From JAITWN01 sp034002745 (lineage in GTDB: Bacteria > Pseudomonadota > Gammaproteobacteria > SZUA-140), in the NCBI GenBank assembly GCA_034002745.1, contig JAVEZY010000002.1, positions 62,001 through 126,000 on the forward strand: a stretch of DNA of 64,000 nucleotides, in the 5' to 3' direction. Below the pieces are notes generated by a model. That model saw nothing but the letters and a program-made list of their open reading frames with translations. It ran no database searches and was not told the origin of the DNA. Positions 44,299-53,051 of the stretch are shown here, in pieces (positions within the stretch are counted from its first letter, which is position 1; each line of letters opens with the position of its first letter). The position numbers were made by a program, and so were the translations under genes.

Positions 44299-44994
44299 TC
44301 AGGCCCGGTCGAGGAGATGGTAGAGCAGATCGCTCAACAGGGCATTGATGGTTTGATAGGTCGAGGGCGGCGCAGCGCGGATGTCCGCTTCCGACTGGAT
44401 CCAGGGGCCATCGACCAGTTCGTGTCCGCAATTGCGGATGAGCAGATCCACACTGTCGGGGGTGGCTTCCAGATGGAACTGCAATCCGACCACCGAGCGG
44501 CCAAGCTGGAAGGCCTGGTTTTCGCAGGCGACGCTGCGTGCCAGCTGGACCGCGCCTTCGGGCAGGTCGAATGTTTCTCCGTGCCAGTGAAGAACGGTCG
44601 TATGCACCGGAAAGGCGAAGCAGCCGGATTCCCCGCCCGGCACGGCTGTCACCGGATGCCAGCCGATCTCCTTCGAGCGCGCGGCGCGCACCCGCGCGCC
44701 GCAGGCGGCGGCGATGAGCTGGGCGCCCAGGCAGATGCCGAGTATCGGAGTGCCGTGGTGGATCGCTTCACCGAGGAAGCGCTTCTCTTCGCGCAGCCAG
44801 GGATGGGCCTGTTCATCGTTGACACTCATCGGGCCACCCAGGGCGATGATGAGATCGAGCGGGCGAGGATCCGGCAGTTCCGGTCCGGCGTCGAAGAATC
44901 GGGTATAGTCCACGCGAGCGCCCCGCGCAGTGAGCCATGCGCTGGCACTGCCTGGGCCTTCGAAGGCGACGTGTTGCAGGATGTGGACGCGCAC
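44299..44994 (-). CDS. Class I glutamine amidotransferase-like protein
   Basis: A 231-residue protein starting GTG 44994 (MRVHILQHVAFEGPGSASAWL) after GCGGGAATC. It has the nucleophile elbow ILGICLGAQL with Cys at about 88, an earlier GGPMSVND, and the terminal His-Glu of the triad in VGLQFHLEATPDS. The set is typical of stand-alone GATase1 proteins of the GuaA-glutaminase type, in which the accepting partner is unknown. A longer frame to 45147 is not supported. Confidence 0.85.
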   Translation of the reverse strand: MRVHILQHVAFEGPGSASAWLTARGARVDYTRFFDAGPELPDPRPLDLIIALGGPMSVNDEQAHPWLREEKRFLGEAIHHGTPILGICLGAQLIAAACGARVRAARSKEIGWHPVTAVPGGESGCFAFPVHTTVLHWHGETFDLPEGAVQLARSVACENQAFQLGRSVVGLQFHLEATPDSVDLLIRNCGHELVDGPWIQSEADIRAAPPSTYQTINALLSDLLYHLLDRA

Positions 44995-45103
44995 GGCGAT
45001 TCCCGCCAGAATTTCCCGTTCCTGCGAGATTAATACGCGGCCAGTCGCCGGGAAAGTGCCTGACGCGTGCCGCGCATGATTTTTTTCTGTTTGGGGAAAC
45101 GCC

Positions 45104-45871
45104 TTGCCTCTCGATATCAGCGCCGATACGGCCGACAGGCTGGTCAAAGCCGCTGCCGCGCTGCGCGACCGGGTCGAGTCGTTCAGCTTCGCGCCGCCGG
45201 TAGCCTACGTCTACAACCCCCTGCGCTATGCCTGGGCGCCGCACGAGCACTATCTGCGGCGTTATGGCGCGGGGCGCAAACGCGTGATCTTCATGGGCAT
45301 GAATCCGGGTCCTTTCGGCATGGCCCAGACCGGCGTGCCGTTCGGCGAAGTGGCGGCGGTGCGAGACTGGCTGGGCATCACCGCATCGGTCGACAAACCG
45401 CCGCGGGAGCACCCGAAACGTCCGGTGACCGGTTTCGACTGCCGGCGCAGTGAGGTCAGCGGCCGCCGATTGTGGGGTTTTTTCCGCGAGGAGTTCGGCA
45501 CGGCGGCGAATTTCTTCGCCGACCACTTCGTCGTCAACTACTGTCCGCTGGTGTTCATGGACGAGGGCGGCCGCAACCTGACGCCTGACAAGTTGCCGAA
45601 GCCCGAGCGGATGGCGCTACAGGCTGCATGCGATGCCCATCTGCGCGATGTCGTCGACATCTTGCGTCCGGAATTCGCGGTAGGCATCGGTGGCTTCGCC
45701 GCGAGGCGATTGAAGGAAACCCTGGCCGAAGGCGCCGCCCGCATCATCTGCATTCCCCATCCCAGTCCGGCGAGCCCCGTCGCAAACCGGGGCTGGGCGG
45801 AACCGGTGAGGAGGATTCTCGAGCAGGAGGGAGTGCTGGGAGCCAGAGGAAAGAGAAAAGGGCAAAGATGA
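45104..45871 (+). CDS. SMUG1-type uracil-DNA glycosylase
   Basis: A 255-residue protein of the SMUG1 branch of uracil-DNA glycosylases, which excise uracil and some oxidised pyrimidines. It has FMGMNPGPFGMAQTGVPFGEV (active-site Asn-containing loop) and IPHPSPASPVANRGWAEPV (the HPSPxSP motif). A middle NFFADHFVVNYCPLVFMDEGGRNLTPDKLP is also conserved. The start is TTG 45104 after TTGGGGAAA. The last residues (GARGKRKGQR) are encoded by a repeat arm. It faces tag, another base-excision enzyme. Confidence 0.88.
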   Translation: MPLDISADTADRLVKAAAALRDRVESFSFAPPVAYVYNPLRYAWAPHEHYLRRYGAGRKRVIFMGMNPGPFGMAQTGVPFGEVAAVRDWLGITASVDKPPREHPKRPVTGFDCRRSEVSGRRLWGFFREEFGTAANFFADHFVVNYCPLVFMDEGGRNLTPDKLPKPERMALQAACDAHLRDVVDILRPEFAVGIGGFAARRLKETLAEGAARIICIPHPSPASPVANRGWAEPVRRILEQEGVLGARGKRKGQR

Positions 45872-45960
45872 AAGAAAAACCCGACGGTCGGCAGATCGAT
45901 CATCGCGCCCGATGACGCACGCTCACTTTCATCTCTGCTCGTTTCTCTTCTTTTCTCTCG
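45845..45960. repeat. Purine-rich/pyrimidine-rich imperfect inverted repeat, copy 3
   Basis: Purine arm at 45845-45879 (GAGGAAAGAGAAAAG core, ending GATGAAAG) and pyrimidine arm at about 45924-45960 (CTTTCATCTCTG...TTTCTCTTC). The outer parts encode the charged C-termini of both flanking genes, SMUG1 (GKRKGQR) and tag (SREKKRNEQR). The arms pair best at GATGAAAG/CTTTCATC. Confidence 0.55.
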
Positions 45961-46555
45961 ACGGGCGTGCTTTCAACTTTTTCACTTCCTCATGCCTGTA
46001 ACAACCCACGATGTGGTCATTCACCATTCCCACCGCCTGCATGAAGGCATGGCAGATCGTCGGACCCACGAAGTTGAAGCCCAGGCGACGCAGGTCGCGG
46101 CTCATGGCGGTCGATGCGGGGGTGCTGCTGGGGATATCCGCGAGGCGGACCCAGGCATTCTGCACGGGTTCGTGGTCCACGTAGCGCCATAGCCAGTCGC
46201 TCAGGGAGCCGTGGCGCTCGATGATGTCGAGGGTGCCGCGGGCATTTCGAATGGCGGCCTCGATCTTGCGGCGGTTGCGGATGATACCGGGGTCGCCCAT
46301 CAGGCGCGCGACCTCGGTGTCCGTCCAGGCAGCGATGCGCTCCGCATCGAAGCCCTCGAAAGCGCGACGGTAGTTCTCCCGCTTGCGCAACACCGTGATC
46401 CAGGACAGGCCCGCCTGCGCGCCCTCCAGCACCAGCATTTCGAACAGCCTGCGCTCGTCATGCAAGGGCACGCCCCACTCGTGATCATGGTAGGCGACGT
46501 AGAGCGGATCGTTTCCGCACCAGCCGCAGCGCTCGGGTTCCACAGAGCCTCCCAT
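45929..46555 (-). CDS. tag: DNA-3-methyladenine glycosylase I
   Basis: Removes 3-methyladenine from alkylated DNA. The 208-residue protein starts MGGSVEPERCGWCGNDPLYVAYHDHEWGVPLHDERRLFEMLVLEGAQAGLSWITVLRKRENY, with the Tag fingerprint and catalytic Glu in LEGAQAGLSW. Zinc-ligand candidates are Cys in ERCGWCG, His in HDHEWG, and His/Cys in NDHIVGCYRH. The C-terminal tail KKLKARPSREKKRNEQR is encoded by the repeat arm and lacks conservation. It is convergent with the SMUG1 gene. Confidence 0.95.
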   Translation of the reverse strand: MGGSVEPERCGWCGNDPLYVAYHDHEWGVPLHDERRLFEMLVLEGAQAGLSWITVLRKRENYRRAFEGFDAERIAAWTDTEVARLMGDPGIIRNRRKIEAAIRNARGTLDIIERHGSLSDWLWRYVDHEPVQNAWVRLADIPSSTPASTAMSRDLRRLGFNFVGPTICHAFMQAVGMVNDHIVGCYRHEEVKKLKARPSREKKRNEQR

Positions 46556-46654
46556 TCCGGATCAGCGTGCCTCGATCATCCGCCGCATCGCTTCCTGTCC
46601 TTCACGCCGCGCCGCGTGCGCATGCGTTCGGATGTCGAGGGCGGATCCGAAAGC

Positions 46655-48886
46655 TCAGATCGCTTCCAGCCGGGCATAGGCCATCACCAGCCACTTGCTG
46701 CCGGCGTTGCGGAAATTCACGTGCACGCGAGCCTGCGCGCCCTCGCCTTCATGGTCCATGATCACGCCTTCGCCGAACTTGGGATGCGTGACCCGCTGTC
46801 CCAGGCGCAGACCGCCGGGCAACCCGGTCTGACCCGAGACCGCCGGACGCCGGGCCTGCGGTGGCGGCGGAGGAGTGTGCGCCGGGCGTTGTGCATACAT
46901 CGGGCGTTCGCTCTGCCGGTAGCCCGATGGCGCAACCCGCGGGCTGCGGCTGCGCACTTCCTCGATCACCTCGGCGGGAAGTTCGCTGACGAAGCGCGAG
47001 GGTGATTGCAGCATCTCGGAACCATGCAGCCGGCGCGTCTCGGCGTGGCTGATATAGAGCAGTCGGCGAGCCCGCGTGATGCCGACGTAGCACAGGCGGC
47101 GCTCTTCCTCGAGGCGCCCCGGTTCTTCCGTTGAGCGGTTGTGAGGAAACATGCCTTCCTCCATGCCGACCATGAACACCAGCGGGAACTCCAGTCCCTT
47201 GGCCGAATGCAGCGTCATCAGCTGTACACAATCGGAATGCTCAGCCGCCTGACCCTCGCCGGCTTCCAGCGCCGCATGGGCCAGGAAAGCGGCCAGTGGC
47301 GGCATCTCGATCTCTTCCGCCGAATATTCGAAGCCGCGGGCAGCGGACACCAGCTCTTCCAGGTTCTCCACCCGGGTCTGTCCGCGCTCGCCCTTTTCCT
47401 TCTCGTAATGCGGAATCAGACCGCTGACGCGAATGGCCTGGTCGACCTGCTCGAACAGCGGCAGATCGGCCGCGCCGCGCTCCAGATGGTCGATCAGATC
47501 GAGAAAGCCGCGCAGGGCGGAGGTGGCCCGTGCCGCCAGGTCGCCCGATTCGCACAGTTCCGCCGCTGCCCGCCACAGCGAGATACCGCTGCGCCGCGCG
47601 CGGTCGCGCAGCTGATCCAGGGTTCGATCGCCGATGCCGCGGGTGGGGGTGTTCACCACGCGCTCGAATGACGGATCGTCGTTGCGATTCGCGACCAGGC
47701 GCAGATAGGCGAGCGCGTCCTTGATCTCGGCTCGTTCGAAGAAGCGGAAGCCGCCGTAAACCCGGTACGGAATGCCGGCGGAAATGAGCGCCTCTTCGAT
47801 CACGCGTGATTGCGCGTTGGAGCGGTAGAGCACGGCGGCATCGGCGCGCTGGTTACCTTCACTGATCCAGTGCCGGAGGCGATCGACCACGAAGCGCGCT
47901 TCTTCCAGATCGTTGAAGGCGGCATAGAGCCGGATCGGCTCACCGTCCCGGCCATCGGTCCACAGCTTCTTGCCGAGACGACCCTGATTGTGGTCGATGA
48001 GCGCATTGGCTGCGCGCAGGATGTTTCCGGTCGAGCGATAGTTCTGTTCCAGGCGGATGGTGCGGGTGCCGGGATAGTCCTGACTGAAGCGCTGGATGTT
48101 CTCGATGCGGGCGCCGCGCCAGCCGTAGATCGACTGGTCGTCATCGCCGACCACGAACAGATGGTTGCCGGTGCCGGTCAGCAGCCGCAGCCATGCATAC
48201 TGGATCGCGTTGGTGTCTTGGAACTCGTCGACCAGCACGTGCTTGAAGCGCCCCTGGTAGTGCGCCAGCACCTCGGGATGGTCGCGCCACAGCTCATGCG
48301 CGCGCAGCAGCAGCTCCGCGAAATCGACCACGCCGGCGCGCTGGCATGCTTCCTCATAAGCCTGGTAGATGCGCAGCATCTGGCGCGCGTACGGGTCGCC
48401 GCGATCGTCGATGTGACGCGCGCGCTGGCCCTCGTCCTTGCGGCCGTTGATGAACCACTGTACCTGCTTGGGCGGCCACTGCGCCTCGTCGAGTTCCATC
48501 GCCTTGAGCAGGCGCCGGATCAGGCGATACTGGTCTTCCGAATCCAGGATCTGGAAGGTCTGCGGCAGCCCGGCTTCCCGGTAGTGCGTGCGCAGCAGGC
48601 GATGAGCCAGCCCGTGGAAAGTGCCCACCCACATACCGCTGGCCGGCATCCCCAGCATCTGTTCGATGCGGCCGCGCATTTCGGCGGCGGCCTTGTTGGT
48701 GAAGGTGACGGCGAGGATCGCGAACGGTGAGACGTGGTGGGCGCGGACCAGCCAGGCGATGCGGTGCACCAGCACCCTGGTCTTGCCGCTGCCGGCGCCG
48801 GCGAGGACAAGGGCGTGGCCGGGCGGCATGGCCACCGCTTCACGCTGCGCGTCGTTGAGAGAGTCGAGAAGCTGATTCACATCCAT
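46655..48886 (-). CDS. uvrD: DNA helicase II UvrD
   Basis: Superfamily 1 3'-5' helicase used in nucleotide-excision and mismatch repair. The 743-residue product (E. coli 720) has motif I VLAGAGSGKTRVLVHRIAWL, motif II LVDEFQDTNAIQYAW, VGDDDQSIYGWRGA and QNYRSTGNILRAA, then TLHSAKGLEFPLVFMVG, and a C-terminal tudor-like region LRLGQRVTHPKFGEGVIMDHEG. Start MDVNQLLDSLNDAQREAV at 48886. The 99-base gap to tag holds nothing notable. Confidence 0.97.
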   Translation of the reverse strand: MDVNQLLDSLNDAQREAVAMPPGHALVLAGAGSGKTRVLVHRIAWLVRAHHVSPFAILAVTFTNKAAAEMRGRIEQMLGMPASGMWVGTFHGLAHRLLRTHYREAGLPQTFQILDSEDQYRLIRRLLKAMELDEAQWPPKQVQWFINGRKDEGQRARHIDDRGDPYARQMLRIYQAYEEACQRAGVVDFAELLLRAHELWRDHPEVLAHYQGRFKHVLVDEFQDTNAIQYAWLRLLTGTGNHLFVVGDDDQSIYGWRGARIENIQRFSQDYPGTRTIRLEQNYRSTGNILRAANALIDHNQGRLGKKLWTDGRDGEPIRLYAAFNDLEEARFVVDRLRHWISEGNQRADAAVLYRSNAQSRVIEEALISAGIPYRVYGGFRFFERAEIKDALAYLRLVANRNDDPSFERVVNTPTRGIGDRTLDQLRDRARRSGISLWRAAAELCESGDLAARATSALRGFLDLIDHLERGAADLPLFEQVDQAIRVSGLIPHYEKEKGERGQTRVENLEELVSAARGFEYSAEEIEMPPLAAFLAHAALEAGEGQAAEHSDCVQLMTLHSAKGLEFPLVFMVGMEEGMFPHNRSTEEPGRLEEERRLCYVGITRARRLLYISHAETRRLHGSEMLQSPSRFVSELPAEVIEEVRSRSPRVAPSGYRQSERPMYAQRPAHTPPPPPQARRPAVSGQTGLPGGLRLGQRVTHPKFGEGVIMDHEGEGAQARVHVNFRNAGSKWLVMAYARLEAI

Positions 48887-48962
48887 GCGGAAAGCCGATA
48901 GTGACGAGTACGGGGATGACCGGATTGTAACAGGTCCGGACCGTCCGCCGGGAAAGACCTCG

Positions 48963-49331
48963 TCAGTCGGGGGTTTCCACGCGTATGCCGATGCCTTTCA
49001 CGCCTCCCGTGGGAAGGCGGGCGCCTTCCAGGATCGCCCCGTCGAGCTTCGCGCCGTCCAGTCGTGCGTGGGACAGATCCGCATCGCGCAGATCCGCGCC
49101 GGCGAGATCGCTGCCGGAGAGATCGGCCCGGGACAGGTCCGCGCCCTCCAGCCGGGCGAGGCGCAGGTCGGCATCGGCCAGATTGGCTCGCGACAGATCG
49201 GCGCCGCGCAGATCCATCTCCACCAGGCAGGCCTGCGGCAGTTGCGCCGTCGACAGATCGGCCGAGCGCAGCGTGGGCAGATCGATACACAGCAGTTCGT
49301 CGAATCCCTTGCGATCGTAAATTCTGATCAT
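48963..49331 (-). CDS. Pentapeptide-repeat protein
   Basis: A 122-residue protein. After an N-terminal MIRIYDRKGFDELLCIDLPTLRSADLSTAQLP it has roughly ten pentapeptide units of the A(D/N)LXX type (ADLSR ANLAD ADLRL ARLEG ADLSR ADLSG SDLAG ADLRD ADLSH ARLDG), which would form a right-handed beta-helix. Such proteins can mimic DNA (MfpA/Qnr-like) or mediate protein contacts; nothing here shows gyrase binding. Its ATG (49331) overlaps the stop of the sugar-kinase gene by 4 bases. Confidence 0.85.
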   Translation of the reverse strand: MIRIYDRKGFDELLCIDLPTLRSADLSTAQLPQACLVEMDLRGADLSRANLADADLRLARLEGADLSRADLSGSDLAGADLRDADLSHARLDGAKLDGAILEGARLPTGGVKGIGIRVETPD

Positions 49332-50203
49332 GAATCCATGCTCCATGCGCCCGTGGCGGGCAGGCCGATGCCGCCGCACTTCTCGCCGGCCAGCCGGCAG
49401 GCGGCGGTGAGCGTCTCGGCAGGCGGTCTGCCGCGCACCAGACCGTCAATGATACCCGCATTGAAGGTGTCGCCTGCTCCCAGCGTGTCGACGATGCGCG
49501 GCGGTATCCATGGCGGAGTATGCAGTGGCTTTCCGTCGGCATCCACCGTCCAGGCGCCATCCGCGCCCCAGGCACAGAACAGCTGTCGGCCGGGCAGGCG
49601 CCCGCGCAGCTGGTCGAGAAACTCAGCGGCCCCGGTGCCCAGGGATTCGACATATGCGCGGCTGAAAATCAGCGCCGACGCGAGAGGAAACAGTCTCTCG
49701 ATGCCCGGACGCGGCTTTTCCACCTCCAGCGACAGCGTTTTCCCCGCCGCCAGCGCGCGCTCCATCATCCCGGCGGTGGCCTCGATTTCGCGGCCCTCGA
49801 AGTGCAGCCAGTCCCATGCATCGAGCTCGACGCGCGCGAAGTCGTCCGTGGTGAGCTCGGGCAGGGTTCGATAGTGCACGATGGTGCGTGAACCGTTGGC
49901 GACGTTGTGAAAGATGTAGGAAACCGGCGTGCTGTCCGCCGGGTGAACGCGGGCGGGCGACAGATCGATGTTCCGCGCACGCAGCTCCGCCGTCAGGCGT
50001 TCGCCGTCGGCGTCGGCGGCAAGGGTGCTGGCGAGGCCGCAGCGATGCCCCAGCGTCGCGAGCACGGTCAGCGTGTTCGCCGCGTTGCCGCCACAGGCCA
50101 TGCGGCGCGCGGCCGCCCGCAGTTTGGCGTCCTCCGCGGGATAGCCGTCCACGCTGAGGACGATATCCAGCACTGCAACCCCGATGCCGAGAATGGCTGC
50201 CAT
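49328..50203 (-). CDS. PfkB-family kinase, ketohexokinase-like
   Basis: A 291-residue sugar kinase starting MAAILGIGVAVLDIVLSVDGYPAEDAKLRA at 50203. It has the GGNAANTLTVLATLGHRCGL element and the C-terminal PfkB signature DTLGAGDTFNAGIIDGL. The overall spacing and FEGREIEATAGMM section resemble eukaryotic-type ketohexokinases. The substrate could be fructose or another ketose. It is translationally coupled to the pentapeptide-repeat gene and 11 bases after the small zinc-ribbon gene. The upstream frame to 50527 belongs to that neighbour's region. Confidence 0.85.
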   Translation of the reverse strand: MAAILGIGVAVLDIVLSVDGYPAEDAKLRAAARRMACGGNAANTLTVLATLGHRCGLASTLAADADGERLTAELRARNIDLSPARVHPADSTPVSYIFHNVANGSRTIVHYRTLPELTTDDFARVELDAWDWLHFEGREIEATAGMMERALAAGKTLSLEVEKPRPGIERLFPLASALIFSRAYVESLGTGAAEFLDQLRGRLPGRQLFCAWGADGAWTVDADGKPLHTPPWIPPRIVDTLGAGDTFNAGIIDGLVRGRPPAETLTAACRLAGEKCGGIGLPATGAWSMDS

Positions 50204-50214
50204 GCCGGGCGCCT

Positions 50215-50514
50215 TCAGCCTCCCCGCGGACGCATCGCGCGCAGCGGCATCCAGGCAATGCTGGCCAGGTCGACCAGCAGCCACAACGCCAGCATCACCA
50301 GCAACGGCACCCAGCTGCTCCAGGCCGCCGCGAGAAAGATGCAGGTCGCGGCAATCCAGAAATAGACGAAATAGAGCAGCGTCATCAGCAGCGGATGCGC
50401 GCACAGACGCGTGCCGCAGCGCGGACAGTGCACGCTCATCCATATTGCCGCCAGATACTTGTCCTTGAGCGGGATGGATTCCTCGTGGCACTTGGGGCAG
50501 GGGAAGCGCTTCAT
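50215..50514 (-). CDS. Small zinc-ribbon membrane protein
   Basis: A 99-residue protein. Two CxxC pairs (CPKC at 6-9 and CPRC at 30-33) suggest a zinc ribbon, followed by two hydrophobic helices (about 42-62 and 66-86) and a basic tail. It resembles the DUF983 class of small zinc-ribbon membrane proteins, but the match is loose. It heads the operon with the ketohexokinase-like and pentapeptide genes. Confidence 0.7.
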   Translation of the reverse strand: MKRFPCPKCHEESIPLKDKYLAAIWMSVHCPRCGTRLCAHPLLMTLLYFVYFWIAATCIFLAAAWSSWVPLLVMLALWLLVDLASIAWMPLRAMRPRGG

Positions 50515-50638
50515 GGCCCCAAATCATAGCCGCGCGGTCGAGATACGGCCAGATCCGTTGATCAAGCGCACGGCGGCACGGTGGCGGAACCGTCCCGGAT
50601 CGGAAGCTGTGGCGTGCTTCGTGCTAGAATCCGCAGCC

Positions 50639-51184
50639 ATGAACGCCCGCCGCACACGCCTGCTGTCGTTTGTCGCCGCCGCACTGCTGCTCGCCGGCTG
50701 CGATGGCAATACCGAATTGATGAAGGCGGCCATGCACGAGCGCGTGGACGAAGTGAGAAGCGCGCTGGAAGCAGGGACTTCGGTCGACGAGCGCAACAAT
50801 TACGGCTGGACCGCGCTGATGCATGCCGCCCGCCTGGGCAATGACGACATCGTTTCCTTGTTGATCGACGAGGGCGCGGATGTGAATGCCGCCGATGACG
50901 ACGGCTGGACGGCGCTGATGCGGGCCGCCCATCGCGGTCAGGTCGAGACGGTGAAGCTGCTGCTCTCGCGCGGCGCCGAGCCGAACCGGGCCGAACAGAC
51001 CGGCACCACCGCACTGCACTGGGCGGCGCAGCGTGGACATCTGGAAGTCGTCCGCGCGCTGCTCGTCGGCGGCGCCGACTACACGCTGCGCACCGCCGAT
51101 GGTTCTACGCCGATGCACCTTGCGACCCTCGCCAGCAACAACGAAGTGGTCATCTTCCTGCGCAGCGCCGGCGCGCGTGAATAG
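50639..51184 (+). CDS. Ankyrin-repeat lipoprotein
   Basis: A 181-residue lipoprotein with lipobox FVAAALLLAGCDGNT and four ankyrin repeats (NTELMKAAMHERVDEVRSALEAG; GWTALMHAARLGNDDIVSLLIDEGADVN; GWTALMRAAHRGQVETVKLLLSRGAEPN; GTTALHWAAQRGHLEVVRALLVGGADYT), then a partial fifth. Ankyrin domains bind proteins, so it may be a periplasmic or outer-membrane adaptor. ATG 50639 fits the signal sequence; the upstream frame lies in a neighbouring gene. A divergent 124-base gap precedes it. Confidence 0.88.
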   Translation: MNARRTRLLSFVAAALLLAGCDGNTELMKAAMHERVDEVRSALEAGTSVDERNNYGWTALMHAARLGNDDIVSLLIDEGADVNAADDDGWTALMRAAHRGQVETVKLLLSRGAEPNRAEQTGTTALHWAAQRGHLEVVRALLVGGADYTLRTADGSTPMHLATLASNNEVVIFLRSAGARE

Positions 51185-51250
51185 TGTCCATCCCGAACGC
51201 TCATGCCCGCCGGGCTGGTGTTCGCGAGATGAGGCTGTGATGAATTCCTG

Positions 51251-51925
51251 ATGAGTTCCGCGCGCCGCGATCCGCTGCATGGCTGGGAGCTGACGCCCAG
51301 GGAGGCGATCGCTCTGCAGCGCGAGCTCGCGGGGAGTGTGCGCGCCGATATCGATGACTTCGGCACTGTGCGGCACGTTGCCGGCGTCGATGTCGGCTTC
51401 GAGGAGCATGGCAGGATTACGCGGGCGGCGATCGCCGTGCTGTCGTTCCCGGGCCTCGAGTCGATCGAAAGCGTCATCGCGCGCCGGCCCACGTCCTTTC
51501 CCTATGTGCCCGGTCTGCTCTCCTTTCGCGAGCTGCCTGCCGTGCTCGATGCATTCGATCGCGTGCGCGAAATCCCGGATCTCATCCTCTGCGATGGCCA
51601 GGGTATCGCCCATCCCCGTCGCCTGGGGATTGCCGCGCATCTGGGGCTGTGGCTGGACATGCCCACGATAGGCGTCGCCAAGAGCCGGCTCATCGGTGCC
51701 CATGGCGAGGTGCCGCCTGAGAAGGGCGGCTGGTGTCCGCTGATGGACCGGGGCGAGCGCATCGGCGCGGTGCTGCGGACGCGGCGCGGCGTCCGGCCTC
51801 TCTTCGTGTCGGTCGGTCACCGCATCACGCTCGAAACGGCGATCGATTTCGTGCTGCGCTGCATCAGCCGCTATCGTTTGCCGGAAACGACGCGCGCTGC
51901 CCATCGCCTCGCATCCCGGTGCTGA
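51251..51925 (+). CDS. nfi: Endonuclease V
   Basis: Cleaves near deaminated bases such as hypoxanthine. The 224-residue protein has VAGVDVGFEE with Asp47, the second acidic motif ILCDGQGIAHPRRLGIAAHLG, and PTIGVAKSRL, all conserved in Nfi. It starts MSSARRDPLHGWELTPREAIALQREL at 51251. It is close to uvrD, tag and the SMUG1 gene, but not in one operon with them. Confidence 0.93.
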   Translation: MSSARRDPLHGWELTPREAIALQRELAGSVRADIDDFGTVRHVAGVDVGFEEHGRITRAAIAVLSFPGLESIESVIARRPTSFPYVPGLLSFRELPAVLDAFDRVREIPDLILCDGQGIAHPRRLGIAAHLGLWLDMPTIGVAKSRLIGAHGEVPPEKGGWCPLMDRGERIGAVLRTRRGVRPLFVSVGHRITLETAIDFVLRCISRYRLPETTRAAHRLASRC

Positions 51926-52013
51926 CCGCGCGGGACCCCGGCCATCGTCGCGCGCATGCTATCATTGCGCGTGCGAAGCTCGTCCGTACGCTCGTTCGTG
52001 ATCCCGCATTCCG

Positions 52014-53051
52014 ATGAACAGATCCTTGTTTGCACTTCTCCTCTCAGTCTGCGCGCTGGCGACTCTGTGGATGGCGCCTGCGCTTGCCCTCGCTTCATCA
52101 CCGGCGAATCCGCGCGGCGCCGATGTCGAGCACCACGGCGGGGAAGCCGCCCGCTGCGAGCTGTGCCATACGGCAAGCGTATTTTCCCCGGAGTTGAAGC
52201 GCCGTGGTTGCCTGGCCTGCCATGCCGATGGCATCCCCGCGACATCCATGCCCGTCTCAGGCAGCGCAGAGCCCGCAGGTGAAGCGGGCGATGATGACGC
52301 CATGGGCCTGCAGGGGCCGCACTATTACGAAGTGTCCCGCTTCGGCGCCGATCCCGGTCCGATGGTTCGCATCCCGGCGGGTGAGTTCGTCATGGGTACC
52401 GATGAACGCTTTTCCGATGAGGGTCCGCAGCACCTCGTGCACCTGGATGCGTACCTCATCGATCGCTATCCGGTGACCAATCTCCAGTACCAGGCGTTCA
52501 TCGAAGCGACGCATCGTCGGGCGCCGGCGAATTTCGAGGCGCGTCGTCATCCGCCGGGGAAGGCGGATCATCCGGTGGTTCAGGTGTCCTGGTTCGAGGC
52601 GCGCGACTACTGTGAATGGGCGGGCAAGCGCCTGCCGACCGAGGCCGAGTGGGAGAAGGCTGCGCGCGGCACCGATGGTCGGCCGTTTCCCTGGGGCGAG
52701 CATTTCGATATCAGGCGTGCCAACACGCCGGTACGCTGGTCTGCGCTAGGGCGTCGGGGAGATACGACGCCGGTCGGCGCGTTCCCGCAAGGTGCGAGTC
52801 CCTACGGCTTGCATGATGTGACCGGCAACGTCTGGGAGTGGACCGCATCCTGGTACAAGCCATACCCGGGGAACGAGCGCCCGTCGGAAAATTACGGCGA
52901 ATTCTATCGCGTGCTCAAGGGCGGCTCCTGGTGGGATTGCTCCTTCTACAAGTGTGGCATCTCGGCGCCGGTCTACAATCGCGGCTTCTTCAGCGCCCGG
53001 GTCAGGAACGACACTTTCGGTTTCCGCTGTGCCGGCAACGTGAGCGAATGA
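52014..53051 (+). CDS. SUMF1/FGE-family protein with N-terminal diheme segment
   Basis: A 345-residue secreted protein. The signal peptide (MNRSLFALLLSVCALATLWMAPALALA) is followed by two CxxCH sites, CELCH (48-52) and CLACH (66-70), then a formylglycine-generating-enzyme fold (MVRIPAGEFVMGTDERFSDEGPQHLVHL, GKRLPTEAEWEKAARG, and VTGNVWEWTASW). Near the end, KGGSWWDCSFYKCGIS has Cys309 and Cys314, spaced like the catalytic cysteine pair of FGE. Periplasmic heme plus FGE core in one chain is unusual. It lies 88 bases after nfi and 126 before a paralogue. Confidence 0.85.
   Translation: MNRSLFALLLSVCALATLWMAPALALASSPANPRGADVEHHGGEAARCELCHTASVFSPELKRRGCLACHADGIPATSMPVSGSAEPAGEAGDDDAMGLQGPHYYEVSRFGADPGPMVRIPAGEFVMGTDERFSDEGPQHLVHLDAYLIDRYPVTNLQYQAFIEATHRRAPANFEARRHPPGKADHPVVQVSWFEARDYCEWAGKRLPTEAEWEKAARGTDGRPFPWGEHFDIRRANTPVRWSALGRRGDTTPVGAFPQGASPYGLHDVTGNVWEWTASWYKPYPGNERPSENYGEFYRVLKGGSWWDCSFYKCGISAPVYNRGFFSARVRNDTFGFRCAGNVSE

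Noticed and set aside
48963..49331. Pentapeptide-repeat protein as a fluoroquinolone-resistance (Qnr) determinant
   Set aside because: It is too short for Qnr (about 215 residues) and its context is a sugar-kinase operon; only the repeat type is shared.
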